Positions 1-45,027 of a stretch of DNA of 64,000 nucleotides are shown one piece after another. The notes under the pieces were generated by a model, which saw nothing but the letters and a program-made list of their open reading frames with translations, made no database searches and was not told the origin of the DNA. Source of the DNA: Phymorhynchus buccinoides (Eukaryota > Mollusca > Gastropoda > Neogastropoda > Raphitomidae); NCBI GenBank assembly GCA_017654935.2, contig CM065686.1:22286232-22350231 (forward strand), given 5' to 3'. The position numbers and the translations under genes were made by a program. The number at the start of each line of letters is the position of its first letter. Positions within the stretch are counted from its first letter, which is position 1.

Positions 1-2
1 TG

Positions 3-31962
<31,960 letters not shown>

Positions 31963-32039
31963 ACCCAGCCACAGGACCCACGGTGACGCTAACACTCCAG
32001 TCGTCTTCGCTGTGATTTGGGGCGGCGCCGACAGACAGA

Positions 32040-32262
32040 GCGCCAAGAAAGCGAGTAAAGCGAATTGAAATCTCCCACACGGATGAATGTCCATGTGGCA
32101 CAGGACCCCAGACTCCAGACCACATCCTACAGTACTGTCCAACCCACCATGCTCTACGACGCCAGACCTGGCCGGAGGGGAGTGGAGCTACGGGTGCAGC
32201 TGTGGGGCAGCCACCACCACCTGGAGAAGATGGTGGACTTCGTCACGAGGACCGGTCTTTAA
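32040..32262 (+). pseudogene. LINE ORF2 3'-end relic inside the KDM3 3' UTR
   Basis: Read in one frame from about 32065, this gives RIEISHTDECPCGTGPQTPD and a following HILQYC, the Cys/His knuckle found near the end of many LINE reverse-transcriptase polyproteins. It then continues in a second frame as ELRVQLWGSHHHLEKMVDFV ending at a stop near 32261. The frame change around 32175-32185 shows it is broken. It is a 5'-truncated remnant, now probably transcribed as part of the KDM3 mRNA. Confidence 0.6.
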
Positions 32263-32898
32263 GTCTGACGCAACCAACAACATTGAATGCAAAAGAAAGC
32301 AGAGCCTTGATATGAGCTGCTGTTCACCTAGAAAGCTGGCTGCAGCGGCAGATTGAGAGGCCAGCGGAGGTTGGACTGTTCGACGGCAGCAAATTCCTCA
32401 AGTTCATCCTCTGTGACTTCAGCAAGAGTAGTTTCCAGTCGTCTTCTCTCTTCCTGTGCCATTCTAGAGTGAAGCTAGTGATGAGAACGTGCTTCTTTCT
32501 GTTGATGTATTTCCCCTGGGAACCAAGAGGGGTGATGGATGGTGCCCGGACACCAGATGGGCCTGTCCTGGGCCTGCCCCCATGCGCTGTGTGTGATCCC
32601 TTTGTTCGTGCGTCAAGGGATTGTTTGGTGTTTGATTATTATCCCAGGGCTGTCCATAGACGGCTCTTTCAACTCCAGCCTGGCACCCGGCTGCTGGTGT
32701 AGGGATCCATCTTGTGCGACGACAACGACGACAAGACAGTGAAGTTGGACCTCTTCCAAGTCTTTCCCAATAGCTTTTTTATTTTTTTAAAGAGAGTCTA
32801 AGCTGTAGCATTTTCGGTGGTGGACAGAGCGAGATGCTGGCAAACAATGTGACGTAACAGAAAATGAAACCCGAGTCAAGTCTCGAGGAGCTGTGTGG

Positions 32899-32904
32899 AA
32901 TAAA
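32899..32904 (+). promoter_or_regulatory. Candidate KDM3 poly(A) signal AATAAA
   Basis: AATAAA in GTGTGGAATAAAAGCCTG, followed about 20-60 bases later by T/GT-rich sequence (TTTCTTTTTGTGTGTTTTCT at 32951-32970), the usual layout of signal and downstream element. It is the first AATAAA after the stop codon. Confidence 0.55.
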
Positions 32905-32929
32905 AGCCTGTGACCTTGTGCTCAGGTGA

Positions 32930-35266
32930 CTCGAGGATAGTGTACTTTTCTTTCTTTTTGTGTGTTTTCTACTCTGTGAAATTCTGGCTGCTCTCGCCGG
33001 GAGAACGCGTCACCACTGGCGCAGCGCCACCCATGAGTATGGTATGGGTATGTGCTGGGGCAGCAATGAACTAGAAACTAGCTCAATGAGCAGACAGCGG
33101 TGGGAGGAGCACTGGACTGTGGTGCATACAGAATCACTGTATTGGGCAGCAATGAAACCACGCCAGCCAGTCTCCCCCCTAGGCCACCCTTTTCTTCCTC
33201 ACTGTTCAAGCCAGCATCTTGCTCATTACATTCAGTGTCAGGGAGGGTCAGTATACACGCTGTCCCTTGTTGAAGCAGCAGCTAGGAGAAGGGAGCACAA
33301 CAAATCTTCACATTGGATAGTGCTGTGTTTCACTCCTCTCTCCTCTATGGTGGCTGGCTTGTATGTCGCCAACACCCATTTTGCTCAACCAAATCCCAAG
33401 TTATCTATAGATCTATCGGCCAGCTTTGTGAAACCGTTGTTAACGTGCACTCTTTTATCATAAAGTTCTTATTTCTTTCACTTTTTTTTTTTTTTTTACT
33501 GTGAAGTTGTGCGACACACTCCGAGTTAAAAAAAAAGGGGGAAAAAGAGTTGGGTGTATTAAGGAACAAAGCACCAAAATGTGAGTAAGCGCATTGTAGA
33601 GTGATTGATCCTTCTTACGATTTGCTTCTTCCCCGTGACAGTGATGCTGGTGACGGAAAACAGACAAGATATACGTTGTTGACAGTACAGATGTACTGTC
33701 GGAGTGAGTGACAAAGTTTTCTGCTTTCAAATTTTATTTTTTTAATTTTGTGTTAGATTAGTGTTAGTCAGAACTAGCAGTGACTGTGCAGCTGTGTGTG
33801 ACTGCTAGGCTTCATCTCCTGTCCTGCATTATCTGTCCACAGGGTTTAAAAAGAGGACAGCCAATACCCCGTAGTACCCAACATTGTGATCGTTGCTTCT
33901 TTTCACCAACTTGTGGTGGTAAGCCTAGGACTATCAGTTCCTAATAGCGATTTTTACATAGAATCGTTGTTGCAGAGAGATCTATCGCAGAAAGAATGAA
34001 TGGTTGTACTCGGAAGAGGGAATGTTACCTTTAGTCAGAATTGGAGGGGGTGTAGTTTGCCTGTGTGTATGTATGTACGTACGCATGAGATAGAGAGATT
34101 GCGGCGTGATTGGGTGTGTGGGTATGATTAGGTTACTACACCGTTTGACTCCTTGAATGTGATGTATACCTTGCACGATGATTTGCAGGGTATAGACGTT
34201 GATGTTGTTGTTATACCTTGATATCTCTGTCAATGTAAAGCTGTGTATAGGAAATGTACAAATTCTATAAATAACAAACGCTTTCGTGTATTGATATATA
34301 TTTGACTGTATAAGTTGTGTGTCCAAGCTTTGGACAGGGGGCAGGGTGTGTTTAGTGACAAGAGCTATGCCGCTTTGTATATCTGTAAAATGTCTTCAAT
34401 AGTTATGTGTAATATGAGATATTGATAAAGCAGAAAGTATAAGCAGTGGCACCCAAAATGACAGATTGTCTCTATCAACATCGTACAATATGAGTATATT
34501 ATTATTATACGTTTCAAAACGCTTATTACCATTATATTCAGATAGTTAACAGTGCTATTCACACTGCTTGTGTTAATGAAGCGATTAACCTCAGGAAATC
34601 GACTGTGTGTATGTAGATCTTCGTAATTACTTCATTGCTGGTCAGTAGCACGCTTCTTTCTTCAAATTCAAACTTGAAGCCTTTGTATTATATAATAAAA
34701 TGCTATTTTCTTCATCCCTTTGTTGTAAGCTGCAACCTTAAAACAGTGAAAAGGGACGGAAGAACCAAAAAACACTGCCAGAGGTCGATAGTGGGTGCCA
34801 ATGTGCCCGGCATTACTTAACAAGGACACGGATGCAACCTTGCCTTGGATACGAGGCACCTGTTTTTCCAAATTTTGACCACCCAAAAAATTTGATTCAA
34901 AGCTCATTTCGTTACTGTTCCAAGCAACATCGCTCTTCAGTTGAGAAGAAGCAAATAGCAGCCGGAAGTTTTAGTCGCAATAGCTGCGTGCGAAATTGCT
35001 TTGTCAACAAAAGGCGTTGCTATCGATCGTAAATCTTTGCTAGTGTTTACTATCAAGAGGAGAATCACGAATCTTTCTCACAGACAGCGAGAGTGATAAT
35101 AATTGCGTTTCATGGAAGTGGAGAAGGGTGTTAAAAACGGTTGGTTGTGGATGAAGGAAACGAGTAGCGATGATAAGGACCGGGTATATAACTACGCTGT
35201 ATAACATACACACACACACACTCACTCAAAAGATGAAGTTGACATGTTCACAATCTCTCAGTTTGC
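32930..35266. other. Intergenic or extended 3' UTR, no features recognised
   Basis: Mixed and AT-rich sequence with no second copies in the window. Short frames here show no recognisable protein. It could be a long alternative KDM3 3' UTR. Confidence 0.45.
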
Positions 35267-36037
35267 ACACACACACAACCATGCAGCAGCATCATACACA
35301 CAATGAACATACTAACACACACACACACACACCACCATGCAGCAGCATCATACACACAACGAACATACTAACACACACACACAATCATGCAGCACACACA
35401 ATCATGCAGCAGCATCATACACACAACGAACATACTAACACACACACACAATCATGCAGCAGCATCATACACACAACGAACATACTAACACACACACACA
35501 ACCATGCAGCAGCATCATACACACAACGAACATACTAACACACACACACAATCATGCAGCAGCATCATACACACAACGAACATACTAACACACACACACA
35601 ACCATGCAGCAGCATCATACACACAACGAACATACTAACACACACACAACCATGCAGCAGCATCATACACACAATGAACATACTAACACACACACACAAC
35701 CATGCAGCAGCATCATACACACAACAAACATACTAACACACACACACAACCATGCAGCAGCATCATACACACAACGAACATACTAACACACACACACAAT
35801 CATGCAGCAGCATCATACACACAACGAACATACTAACACACACACACAACCATGCAGCAGCATCATACACACAACGAACATACTAACACACACACACAAC
35901 CATGCAGCAGCATCATACACACAACGAACATACTAACACACACACACAACCATGCAGCAGCATCATACACACAATGAACATACTAACACACACACACACA
36001 CAACCATGCAGCAGCATCATACACACAACGAACATAC

Positions 36038-36071
<34 letters not shown>

Positions 36072-36722
36072 ATGCAGCAGCATCATACACACAACGAACA
36101 TACTAACACACACACACAATCATGCAGCAGCATCATACACACAACGAACATACTAACACACACACACACACACAATCATGCAGCAGCATCATACACACAA
36201 CGAACATACTAACACACACACAACCATGCAGCAGCATCATACACACAATGAACATACTAACACACACACACAATCATGCAGCAGCATCATACACACAACG
36301 AACATACTAACACACACACACAATCATGCAGCAGCATCATACACACAACAAACATACTAACACACACACACAATCATGCAGCAGCATCATACACACAACA
36401 AACATACTAACACACACACACAATCATGCAGCAGCATCATACACACAACAAACATACTAACACACACACAACCATGCAGCAGCATCATACACACAACGAA
36501 CATACTAACACACACACACAACCATGCAGCAGCATCATACACACAACAAACATACTAACACACACACACAATCATGCAGCAGCATCATACACACAACAAA
36601 CATACTAACACACACACAACCATGCAGCAGCATCATACACACAACGAACATACTAACACACACACACAATCATGCAGCAGCATCATACACACAACGAACA
36701 TACTAACACACACACACACACG
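35267..36722. repeat. 50-bp minisatellite, about 28 units
   Basis: CATGCAGCAGCATCATACAC recurs at spacings mostly of 46-56 bp; the unit length varies because each unit ends in a short (CA)n of changing length. Sub-variants CAACGAAC, CAATGAAC and CAACAAAC mark units. Confidence 0.95.
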
Positions 36723-36729
36723 CACCAGT

Positions 36730-39365
36730 CACAAACATTCCACCCCTCCCTCTCTTTAATTCCAGGTGAATTAGGTGAGTGCAAGTAGTAATGTACTTAC
36801 TTACTCAGATGAAAAAAACAATAAAGCTTTATACACTCAAGCATAAGAAAGGAAGATTACTTGAAATGTGGCTTGAAAATTTACTCTGTTTTTCTCTACA
36901 TTTTTGTTCTGTCAACTGTAAATTGTAATCTTTGGTATTTTTTCAATACAAATCTGCCATTCATTCAAGGTGATAAAAGTGTTGAATTCTCACTTTACAA
37001 GCCTGGAATAAGGTTCAAATTGAGTATGATTTTGCTTTTTCTTCCGCTTCAGGGGGGCGTTGCCCCCTAACCCCCTGACTCTGCCCCTGTACCATGCCAG
37101 GGGCCTAAACGGCCCCTGGACCCTTTGCCTTGCCTCTTTTTTGGATTCTCTCCAGTTGCATCCATGCAAGGATCAGGAGGATCCTTGGGAGTGGGATCGA
37201 GGGAGGCTCTGTGGTTTTCTGCGAGTAACCAGTTCAAATGTCTGTACATCTGTCGCTAGTGTCAGACTCAGAGCGGCACGTATTTGTCATAAAAAAACAA
37301 CCACCTCGACACGTTGGGATTTGCCCATTGACCCCTCACTTTGAGCAGCCACGGAGTCTGAAAACAGTGTGAAGCTCTGATAGATCTACATTTGGTTTTG
37401 AAGACTTCAGTTGTTGCTCAAGGAGTGGGGAAAGAATGGACTGTGCTGTACATAAAGACCCCCCCGCCCTTGCTTGGTTGGTTGGTTGATGCCGTTTGTT
37501 TGTGATCCATTGTCCTAGGTCAGGGCTGTGAGAAATTAACAACCCTATGCGGGGATTTGATTGTTTAAAGGATTATGATGTCACGATGCTTTTTTTCGTT
37601 AATGTGCTTTGCATGTCAGACCCAGTTTCTTTCAACATTTGTCACGGAAAATAGTTGATTAAATACACTAAATGTATTATATGTCTGTATTATATGTATC
37701 TTTTGGATTGCTGCGTCCTGCAGGTGTGTGTCGCTTTAATTCACCGTAGAGCCTCTTATGGGCAGGATAAATAAATTATTGACCTTCTCTGACATTGTGA
37801 TTTGTGTGTACATACTTGGCGATGCTCTTTACACGTTTTTGTTGTTGTGTACATATATATACATACACAGATGACTTATATCTCTTGTTGATCTGTTGTT
37901 CGGCTTTGAACTTTTTCGTAGGTCTTGTTTGTTCCCATGATAGTGTCTGCTCCCCCTAATTTTCCTCCCTGTATTTTGACCGTGGGACACGGTCTCTGCT
38001 TCAGCACTGTGTGGGCTTCCAATTAGTTGGAGAATAGTCCATTACTCGACGGGCAATTCAGGCCAGTCCATTCTGGGTTGCCCGCCTAATTCATGCTTAT
38101 GTCATCCAAGGAGGGCAAATGGAGAGGGGTCCGTTTATCGTCAAATTGGTGTTGCTTCCTTCTTCTGGGCTTCTTTTCACTTTCCCCCATTGGGGGGGTC
38201 GAGGATTAACTGGGGTTTTTTTTTTAAACATTTGTTGAGCTAGTTCTTTTTAGTGTTCTTTCATTGTTGAGCTTGTTTTAGTTTGTTTCGAACGTTTCCT
38301 TGATAATATAATTGTTCAGTTTGCATCATCGTTTTACCTGCCTAGTTGGTTTCTTCCTTGGTTAAAAATCTGTCTGTTATTGTATGGAAATGACGCTAAG
38401 CTGTTTTTGTTGTTCCTCAAGCCATGTTGCCTGTTTTTGAGTTAGTTTGACAAACACCGTTGTTAACACAGAAACTGTGTTGGTCTGCTTTCTTTCTTCG
38501 CAAATTATTCAAAAAGTTTTACCAGAGGCTTTGGTAGCAATGACTTTTTTCTTCTTTTTTCCCCCAAAGATACTCAGTTCTTTTCTTCTTTTTTTGAGTT
38601 ATGCTGTGTTGATCTATTCTATTATTATTTCTACTGTAGAAGTTTCGTAAAGAAAAGAAAAAGATTTGTTGTTTGGATTCCAAACCTTGGGTTTGAGAGG
38701 TTTGTGGGTGAAAATTGTAATGTGTGTGTGTATCCGGTCATGTACACCGTAGTTCTGTTCCGTATGTTCAGTGTCTGAGTATGTGACCTATTTTTGTAAT
38801 ATTTGGCTTCTTAAGGCTGCTGGGAAGACACAGTCGCCACGGTAACAAAAATAAGAGTTAAAAAAAAAAGAATAATTAGAAGGAGGGAGATGGGAAGGGC
38901 GAACGTAAAAAGAAAAAAAAAAGAGGGATGGGGAGAAATTGGATACGCATTACGAGTACAATTGCTAGAGTGATTTTAGCATTGTCTTATGATGATCATT
39001 TTGAAAATCATACAAAAAAATAAAACAATTTGAAATTGAATCTTTTCCTGGATGTGTGCTGTAAACATGAGTGGAAAGTTTGTGTTTGTTTGGTGGTTGT
39101 TTTTGTTTTTATAAATTTTAGCGTATGCGTGTGTGTTTTCCAGTCACGGCAGTCACGCTGTCCAATGTTTTGTTTCCTATTTATTGTGTGTGGAATGTTC
39201 CCAAGCAAATGCTTCTACTCCTGTCTGTTCTGTTCCACTGTCTTATCTTGCCATGTGTGGAATTTGTGTCATCTGTGCTCACAAGCGCAGATCTACTTGA
39301 CTTTCACCTAACCAAATGCAAAATCTATTATTGCCTTCACACAACTTTTGTTTATTCTGTTTCAA
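36730..39365. other. Intergenic, AT-rich
   Basis: Nothing recognised except a CCCCTAACCCCCTGAC low-complexity patch near 37060 and several AATAAA motifs. No gene is seen. Confidence 0.45.
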
Positions 39366-39371
39366 AGTGTG

Positions 39372-40955
39372 TTGATGAGAGAGAGAGAGAGAGAGGGGCA
39401 GACAGGCAATATCCACGGGCGGCTGACGCCAGCACTATTTTAGCGGCACGCTAACCAACACTGATGGCTAGCCATACCAGACGACGAAAGCCTCATAACC
39501 ACCACCACCATCACCATCGATCACAATCGATTCACATACATACATGTAAGCAGTAATGGATGACAACCGAAAATAGTGTGTTGTATTTATCTGATTTCTT
39601 AAACGGGAGCAAAACCATATAAACAATAAAGAATATAGAAAAAAATGTGAAATAAAATTCTGCATCTTATGCCATAGAAATGTGCCTTTTTATATAAACG
39701 AGAATCTGTACCCTTTTCCTCTTCTTCGATCGCTCAGTTTCCTGTCAATTATGAGCGCAGATGCGTTATGCGCCTAACTAAGAAATAGTTAGGCTCAGCA
39801 AGTCCGACTTCAGCTGGAGGAAATCTTTTTTGAAAGTGTTTCTTGGAGAGAAAAAAAGGGCAGGAGAATGGACCGGTAAGGCAGAAAGATAGTAGATGGC
39901 AGCAAACAAAGGGAAAAGGCAGAGTCCAAGAGAGTGACAGATGAGAGGAAGTTGCAAGCACAAACTTCCAGAAGGTGGGGGAACTATTTATACACAACGC
40001 CCCCCCAGTTTCCCCACGGGGTGTGTGTGTCCTTTTCTATAACCTTGCAGTATTTAGAAATTAATGTAAGAAGAGAATTGATCTGAACGTAAACAAACAA
40101 GTTTGGAAAACCTTACAACAGAATTGTCAACAACAACAACAAAGAAATGAAATGGACCCATCATTGCTGTTCAGAAAAACAATGGTGAACTTCCCTATGT
40201 GCATGGGTTGTTGTTTTGTGTGTGTGTGTTTCCTGCCTGTCTGGAAAACTAGAAGAACAAAAAACAGGACGATGGCATCAGCAAGAATGACCTACTCTGC
40301 TTGGAAATAATAATAAAAAATCCAATTACGCTTCTTCACTCACTCGCACACACACATCCGTTGGATAATAAATAAAAATAGAAAGTGTGTGTGAAAGGAG
40401 GGGGGGGGGGGTGTCAAGGAGGTGGAAGTAGGTGGGGGGGGGGGGGGGGGTGCCACGGTCTCTTCCATCAAGTGTGGATCGATACTTCTGCGACGGAGTT
40501 GGATGTGGATCGAGTGGGCGAAAAGGAATTGAACGTGGGAGGAAGAGAGAAAGAAAAAGGGAGATGGGTGAATTTTAAAAAAAGATAAGGAAACTTTGGA
40601 GGGATAACAAAAAAAAATGGTGTGTGTGCGAAGAGGAAACGGAGAGGAGGAAATGAGGTTAGGGTGTGTGAGGTGGGGATTGATAGGGAGCAGTGGGTTG
40701 AGAAGGAAGAGGGAGGGGGTTAGTGTGGCACAGAGAGATGAGATTGGAGCCAGAATTTATCGATTGAGCACAACCCCAGGCATAGCAGGCGTTTGCTGTG
40801 AGTAGATGGGGGTATGGTGGGGGTAAGGCTTGGTGATGGTGGTGGTGGTTATTATGAGGCTTTCGTCGTCTGGTATGGCTAGCCATCAGTGTTGGTTAGC
40901 GTGCCGCTAAAATAGTGCTGGCGTCAGCCGCCCGTGGATATTGCCTGCCTGCCTG

Positions 40956-41007
<52 letters not shown>

Positions 41008-41009
41008 AT
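39372..41009. repeat. Inverted repeat pair with 1.35-kb spacer
   Basis: The 96-bp arms at 39403-39498 and 40852-40947 are exact reverse complements (they contain CACGGGCGGCTGACGCCAGC). Similarity extends outward through GA/TC repeats and inward through CACCAC/GTGGTG. The spacer holds a reversed G-type element. Confidence 0.9.
39726..40022 (-). mobile_element. SINE-like family G, copy 3
   Basis: The complement of the family consensus, running from the tail end (CGATCGCTCAGTTTCCTGTC) to AGTTTCCCCACGGGG at the other end. About 297 bp, close to full length. Confidence 0.7.
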
Positions 41010-41065
41010 GTCAACGATCTTTCACTTTGATGCTATGTGACTGACTCTCTCTCTCTGTGTCTGTC

Positions 41066-41135
<70 letters not shown>
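40969..41135. repeat. (TC)n blocks with a repeated spacer
   Basis: Two TC blocks (about 40960-41003 and 41069-41132), each followed by a TCAAYGTCAACGAYCTTTCA spacer. Confidence 0.9.
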
Positions 41136-41136
<1 letters not shown>

Positions 41137-41229
41137 GTCAACGACCTTTCACTTTGATGCTTTATATGTGACTGACTCTCTCTCACTCACCCCCACCCCA
41201 CCCCCACCCCTAGGCCCAGCCTAAATTCT

Positions 41230-41625
<396 letters not shown>

Positions 41626-41769
41626 CCTTTTTATATTCAAAAAATGAAAATAGGCCTACTGTCAAGTCATTTTCTCTGTCTGTATAAGGCATTTAAGCGG
41701 CGAACTGCTATGTGTATGTAGAATTATCTAGCCTTTATTGCTTTTGTTGTGTTGTGTTGTTTGTTTACC

Positions 41770-41801
41770 CCCATTCTAAGGGGGCTATGGCCTTTACGAA
41801 T

Positions 41802-41850
<49 letters not shown>
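41770..41850 (+). repeat. Retroposon-like 3' end with (TC)n tail
   Basis: AGGGGGCTATGGCCTTTACG, then AATAAAATC directly followed by pure TC. Confidence 0.6.
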
Positions 41851-41853
<3 letters not shown>

Positions 41854-42024
41854 ACTCACTCACACATACACACGCACACAAATGCTCCAATCAACTTCTT
41901 GTCACCCTATTTCTCCGATTCCACTGACTTTCACAACACTGGTCCACTCCTGCTGCTCCCTCTGTCTGAATTATTGATCGGCCTTGAAGACGGTTTCCTC
42001 TGTCATGGGTATGTCTGTGTGCCT

Positions 42025-42177
42025 GACTGTCACGCACACGCACACGCACACACACACACACTCTTCACATACATGTATGGAAACAGAAAGAGGACACGCG
42101 CGCGCGCGCGCACGCACCCCCCCCCCCCCCCCACCAAAACAAGATTACTATAATGTGAATGGAGAACAATTAATGAG

Positions 42178-42221
<44 letters not shown>

Positions 42222-42369
42222 TGTTGTTGCTGTTATTGTGTGTGTGTGGTGTAAGTGTGTCAAGTCAAGTTAAAATTTTATTTCCAGATGGACATCGAAT
42301 AAGCATTGCATTATGCTTCTTTCTTTTTTTACATCAAGCCATCCATAACAAAACAGAAATCAAGAAATA

Positions 42370-42404
<35 letters not shown>

Positions 42405-42450
42405 GAAGTGACGCATCAGACCCCCCCCCCCCCCCCCCTCCCTCTCTCTG
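42025..42450. repeat. Cluster of (CA)n, (GT)n, (CG)n and C runs
   Basis: CA near 42030-42060, CGCGCG near 42096-42112, C run 42116-42132, GT 42181-42220 and 42371-42402, C run 42421-42438. Confidence 0.95.
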
Positions 42451-42888
42451 TGGCGTGTGTGCATGTTTGTTTGTTTTACCTCCGATTCCTGGAATTTTAC
42501 TCAAACGTTCCCAAAGATCAGTATTTTCTTTTTTTCCACATAAATTCAAGAGTAAACCCAAAAGAAAAGGAATGAAAACACACACGTTGAATTATTTTTC
42601 AACAAAGTAGGCATACAGGGGGTGGGGTGGAGTTGTGTGTGTGTGTTGTAACCTGAAATAAACAATTATCTCAATTAAATACTGTGGTACAATCCACGAT
42701 AATAAGTTTGTTTATCATATATATATACAATATACGAAATAAGAATTTTAATGCATTTGTTGACAAAAAATTCGACTAGGAAGAGTTACTATCCCTGAAC
42801 ATGGTCTGATCGTTGCAAGAATGACGTGTGTATAGCCACTGTGTATATAATACAATAAGCTCTTCACTGGCAACACTTAGGTCACGAT

Positions 42889-43037
42889 TATATCTGTATT
42901 GTTAACAATTCGGGACTTTCCTGGCGTTGCACTGCCTCCGGGCATTGCCTCCAGGATCGTTCCCATCATCTCTATATCTACTAATGTCCCATATGTGTCT
43001 GTTTCAGACCGGAGGACGTTTAACAGATTTTTCTTCA
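42889..43037 (-). mobile_element. SINE-like family F, copy 2
   Basis: Reverse complement of the F body, including CAGACCGGAGGACGTTTAAC at its right end. It joins the next SINE fragment directly. Confidence 0.8.
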
Positions 43038-43140
43038 CGGGCAACATCCTTCGGATGAGACCTAAAACCGAGGTCCTGTGTGCGAACGCACGCACAAGAT
43101 CTTGCGCGCACGTTAAAGCCCATTCCACTATTCGGTACGA
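43038..43140 (+). mobile_element. Gastropod-type SINE body, fragment 2
   Basis: CCTTCGGATGAGACCTAAAA and CCGAGGTCCTGTGTG match the SINE body seen at 14990. Confidence 0.55.
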
Positions 43141-43464
43141 GTAGGCCGTGTGTGCCGGTGGGATGGATGACACAAATTCACATAGCACGCATCCTGTGCG
43201 CTATTAATGGTCTGAATGAAGATCGGTGAGTGCGGGGCAGGATAAACATCCCCAACTTGAAGAAAAAGAAGAGAAGAACATAGAATGCACCGTCAACTGA
43301 ATCAAACAAAATGGAAGAGTGAAATCCAAATAGCAACTTCTCAATGTTATGCATCTTCAGGATCTTGTCTAGGCCTACCATTATTAACAGTAGCCGGAGT
43401 AATTCTAGTTCCTTGCAAAGGGAGAGGAGGGGGGGTAATCCTATAAACATGAAATTTCAGAAGT

Positions 43465-43616
43465 TGATGAAATTCTGCTTAGCGTCCTCCGGTCTGGAAC
43501 AGACATAATTATGGGACATTAGTAGATAATAAAGATGGTGGGAACGATCCTGGAGACAATGCAACACCAATAAAGTTCCGAATGTTTAACAATGCAGATG
43601 AGTATTAATTGCTGTT
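43465..43616 (+). mobile_element. SINE-like family F, copy 3
   Basis: The F body lies between two copies of AATTTCAGAAGT (43453-43464 and 43617-43628). Some internal bases are lost around GGAGACAATGCAACACC. Confidence 0.8.
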
Positions 43617-43628
43617 AATTTCAGAAGT

Positions 43629-45027
43629 TGAATGAAAATCCGTTTAACGTCCTCCGGTCTGAAACAGTCACATGTAATTGACGGATGATATGGACAATTA
43701 TACTAAATTTTTAGATGAAAAGGAAACTTTTGATGTGGTATATTTAGATTTTCGCAAGGCTTTTGACTCCGTCCCACACGAACGATTGCTATTAAAGCTT
43801 CAGTCTTATGGTATAGATCATTAGATGGGAACATATTAAGATGGATAGGAAATTTTCTTACGGGCAGAACACAAAAGGTACGAATAAATGGTAAATATTC
43901 TTCTGAAGCAGCAGTGTTGAGTGGCATTCCACAAGGTAGCATCCTAGGCCCCATTCTGTTCACTATTTTCATGAATGATCTACCGGATCAAGTAGAAAGC
44001 ATATGTAAAAAAATTGCGGACGATACTAAAATATACAATACTTCAAAATATTATAAAACAATTCAACATAACATTGACAGACTAATAAACTGGACAGAGA
44101 AATGGAATCTGTATTTTAATGATAGTAAATGTAAGGTGATGCATTTAGGAAAGAATAATCCAAGTTGCAATTATGAAATCTCACATGGTACTGACAAACA
44201 TATTCTAAAAACTTGCAAAAAGGAAAAGGATCTTGGAGTCATCTTTGACTCTGGATTAACATTTGATAACCACATTAATACGGCTATTGGTAAAGGCAAT
44301 AAAATGCTGGGCCTAATTAGAAGAAGTTTTATTGGGTTAGATAATATAGTATTTTTAAAACTATATAAAAGTTTGGTCAGACCTCATCTAGAGTATGGAA
44401 ATCAGGTTTGGAGTCCGTTTTTAAAAAGGCAATCGGCAGCATTAGAAAGGGTCCAAAGACGAGCAACAAACTTGATTAAAGGCGTTAGTCACCTTGATTA
44501 CGAACACAGACTAAAAAAGTTGAAATTACCATCTCTGAAATACAGAAGAATTCGTGGGGATCTGACAACAAAATTTTCACAGTGATAACAATACTAATAA
44601 ATCTTTGTTCCAGCTAACAACTGACTCAAGAACCCGCAACAGTGATTTAAAAATACTAACCCAGTATAGCCGAACTAATTTAAAAAAAAAAAAAAAATTC
44701 TAACAGAGTAACAACGTTTTTTAAACGAGCACAGAATCTAATACATTTTAAAAACCTCCTTGGTGGATACACCAACATATCAAAACTACAATACGAGCAT
44801 GACTAAAAGGCAGATTTGCCGAAAACAAAATCCTCTCAGCTGTGCAAAAGTAAATGACAGGACAGTGAAGAGGCCGCGAGGCCTAATGTCCTAACTACCT
44901 GACCTGACCTGATGTGGGACATTAGTAGATATAAAGATGTGGGAACGATCCTGGAGGCAATACCCGGAGGCAGTGCAACTCCAGGAAAGTCCCGAATTTG
45001 TAACGATACAGATGTATAATTATGATG
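43629..45027 (+). mobile_element. SINE-like family F, copy 4, split by a LINE
   Basis: The left part is 43629-43675 and the right part 44912-45027, between AATTTCAGAAGT at 43617-43628 and 45028-45039. Joining the parts restores the F order (GGTCTGAAACAG then GGGACATTAG). Confidence 0.85.
43676..44911 (+). mobile_element. 5'-truncated CR1/L2-like LINE, defective
   Basis: A 1236-bp fragment with direct repeat ATGT (43672-43675, 44912-44915) at its ends and a (CCTGA)3-like 3' tail. Frame one (43678-43818) gives VVYLDFRKAFDSVPHERLL, reverse-transcriptase motif A. After a one-base shift near 43819-43826, frame two runs 43827-44585 with LSGIPQGSILGPILF (motif B) and IADDTKIY (catalytic Asp pair), then the thumb-like KLYKSLVRPHLEYGNQVW block. 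The endonuclease half is absent. It cannot encode an active protein because of the frameshift and truncation. Clade assignment is by motif style and tail only. Confidence 0.85.

Larger units (their letters stand above)
31963..32920 (+). other. Likely KDM3 3' UTR
   Basis: No further splicing is needed after the TGA. The stretch from the stop to just past a good poly(A) signal is about 950 nt. It contains a LINE-derived fragment close to the stop codon. The end is inferred; a longer 3' UTR using AATAAA motifs further right (for example near 34693, 36822 or 37767) is possible. Confidence 0.5.

Noticed and set aside
32960..33463. A 167-residue plus-strand frame downstream of KDM3
   Set aside because: No recognisable domain, no splice or start context, composition like the surrounding non-coding DNA.
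35267..36722. CRISPR-like array of regular repeats
   Set aside because: The whole unit is repeated with no unique spacers, and the DNA is eukaryotic; it is a minisatellite.
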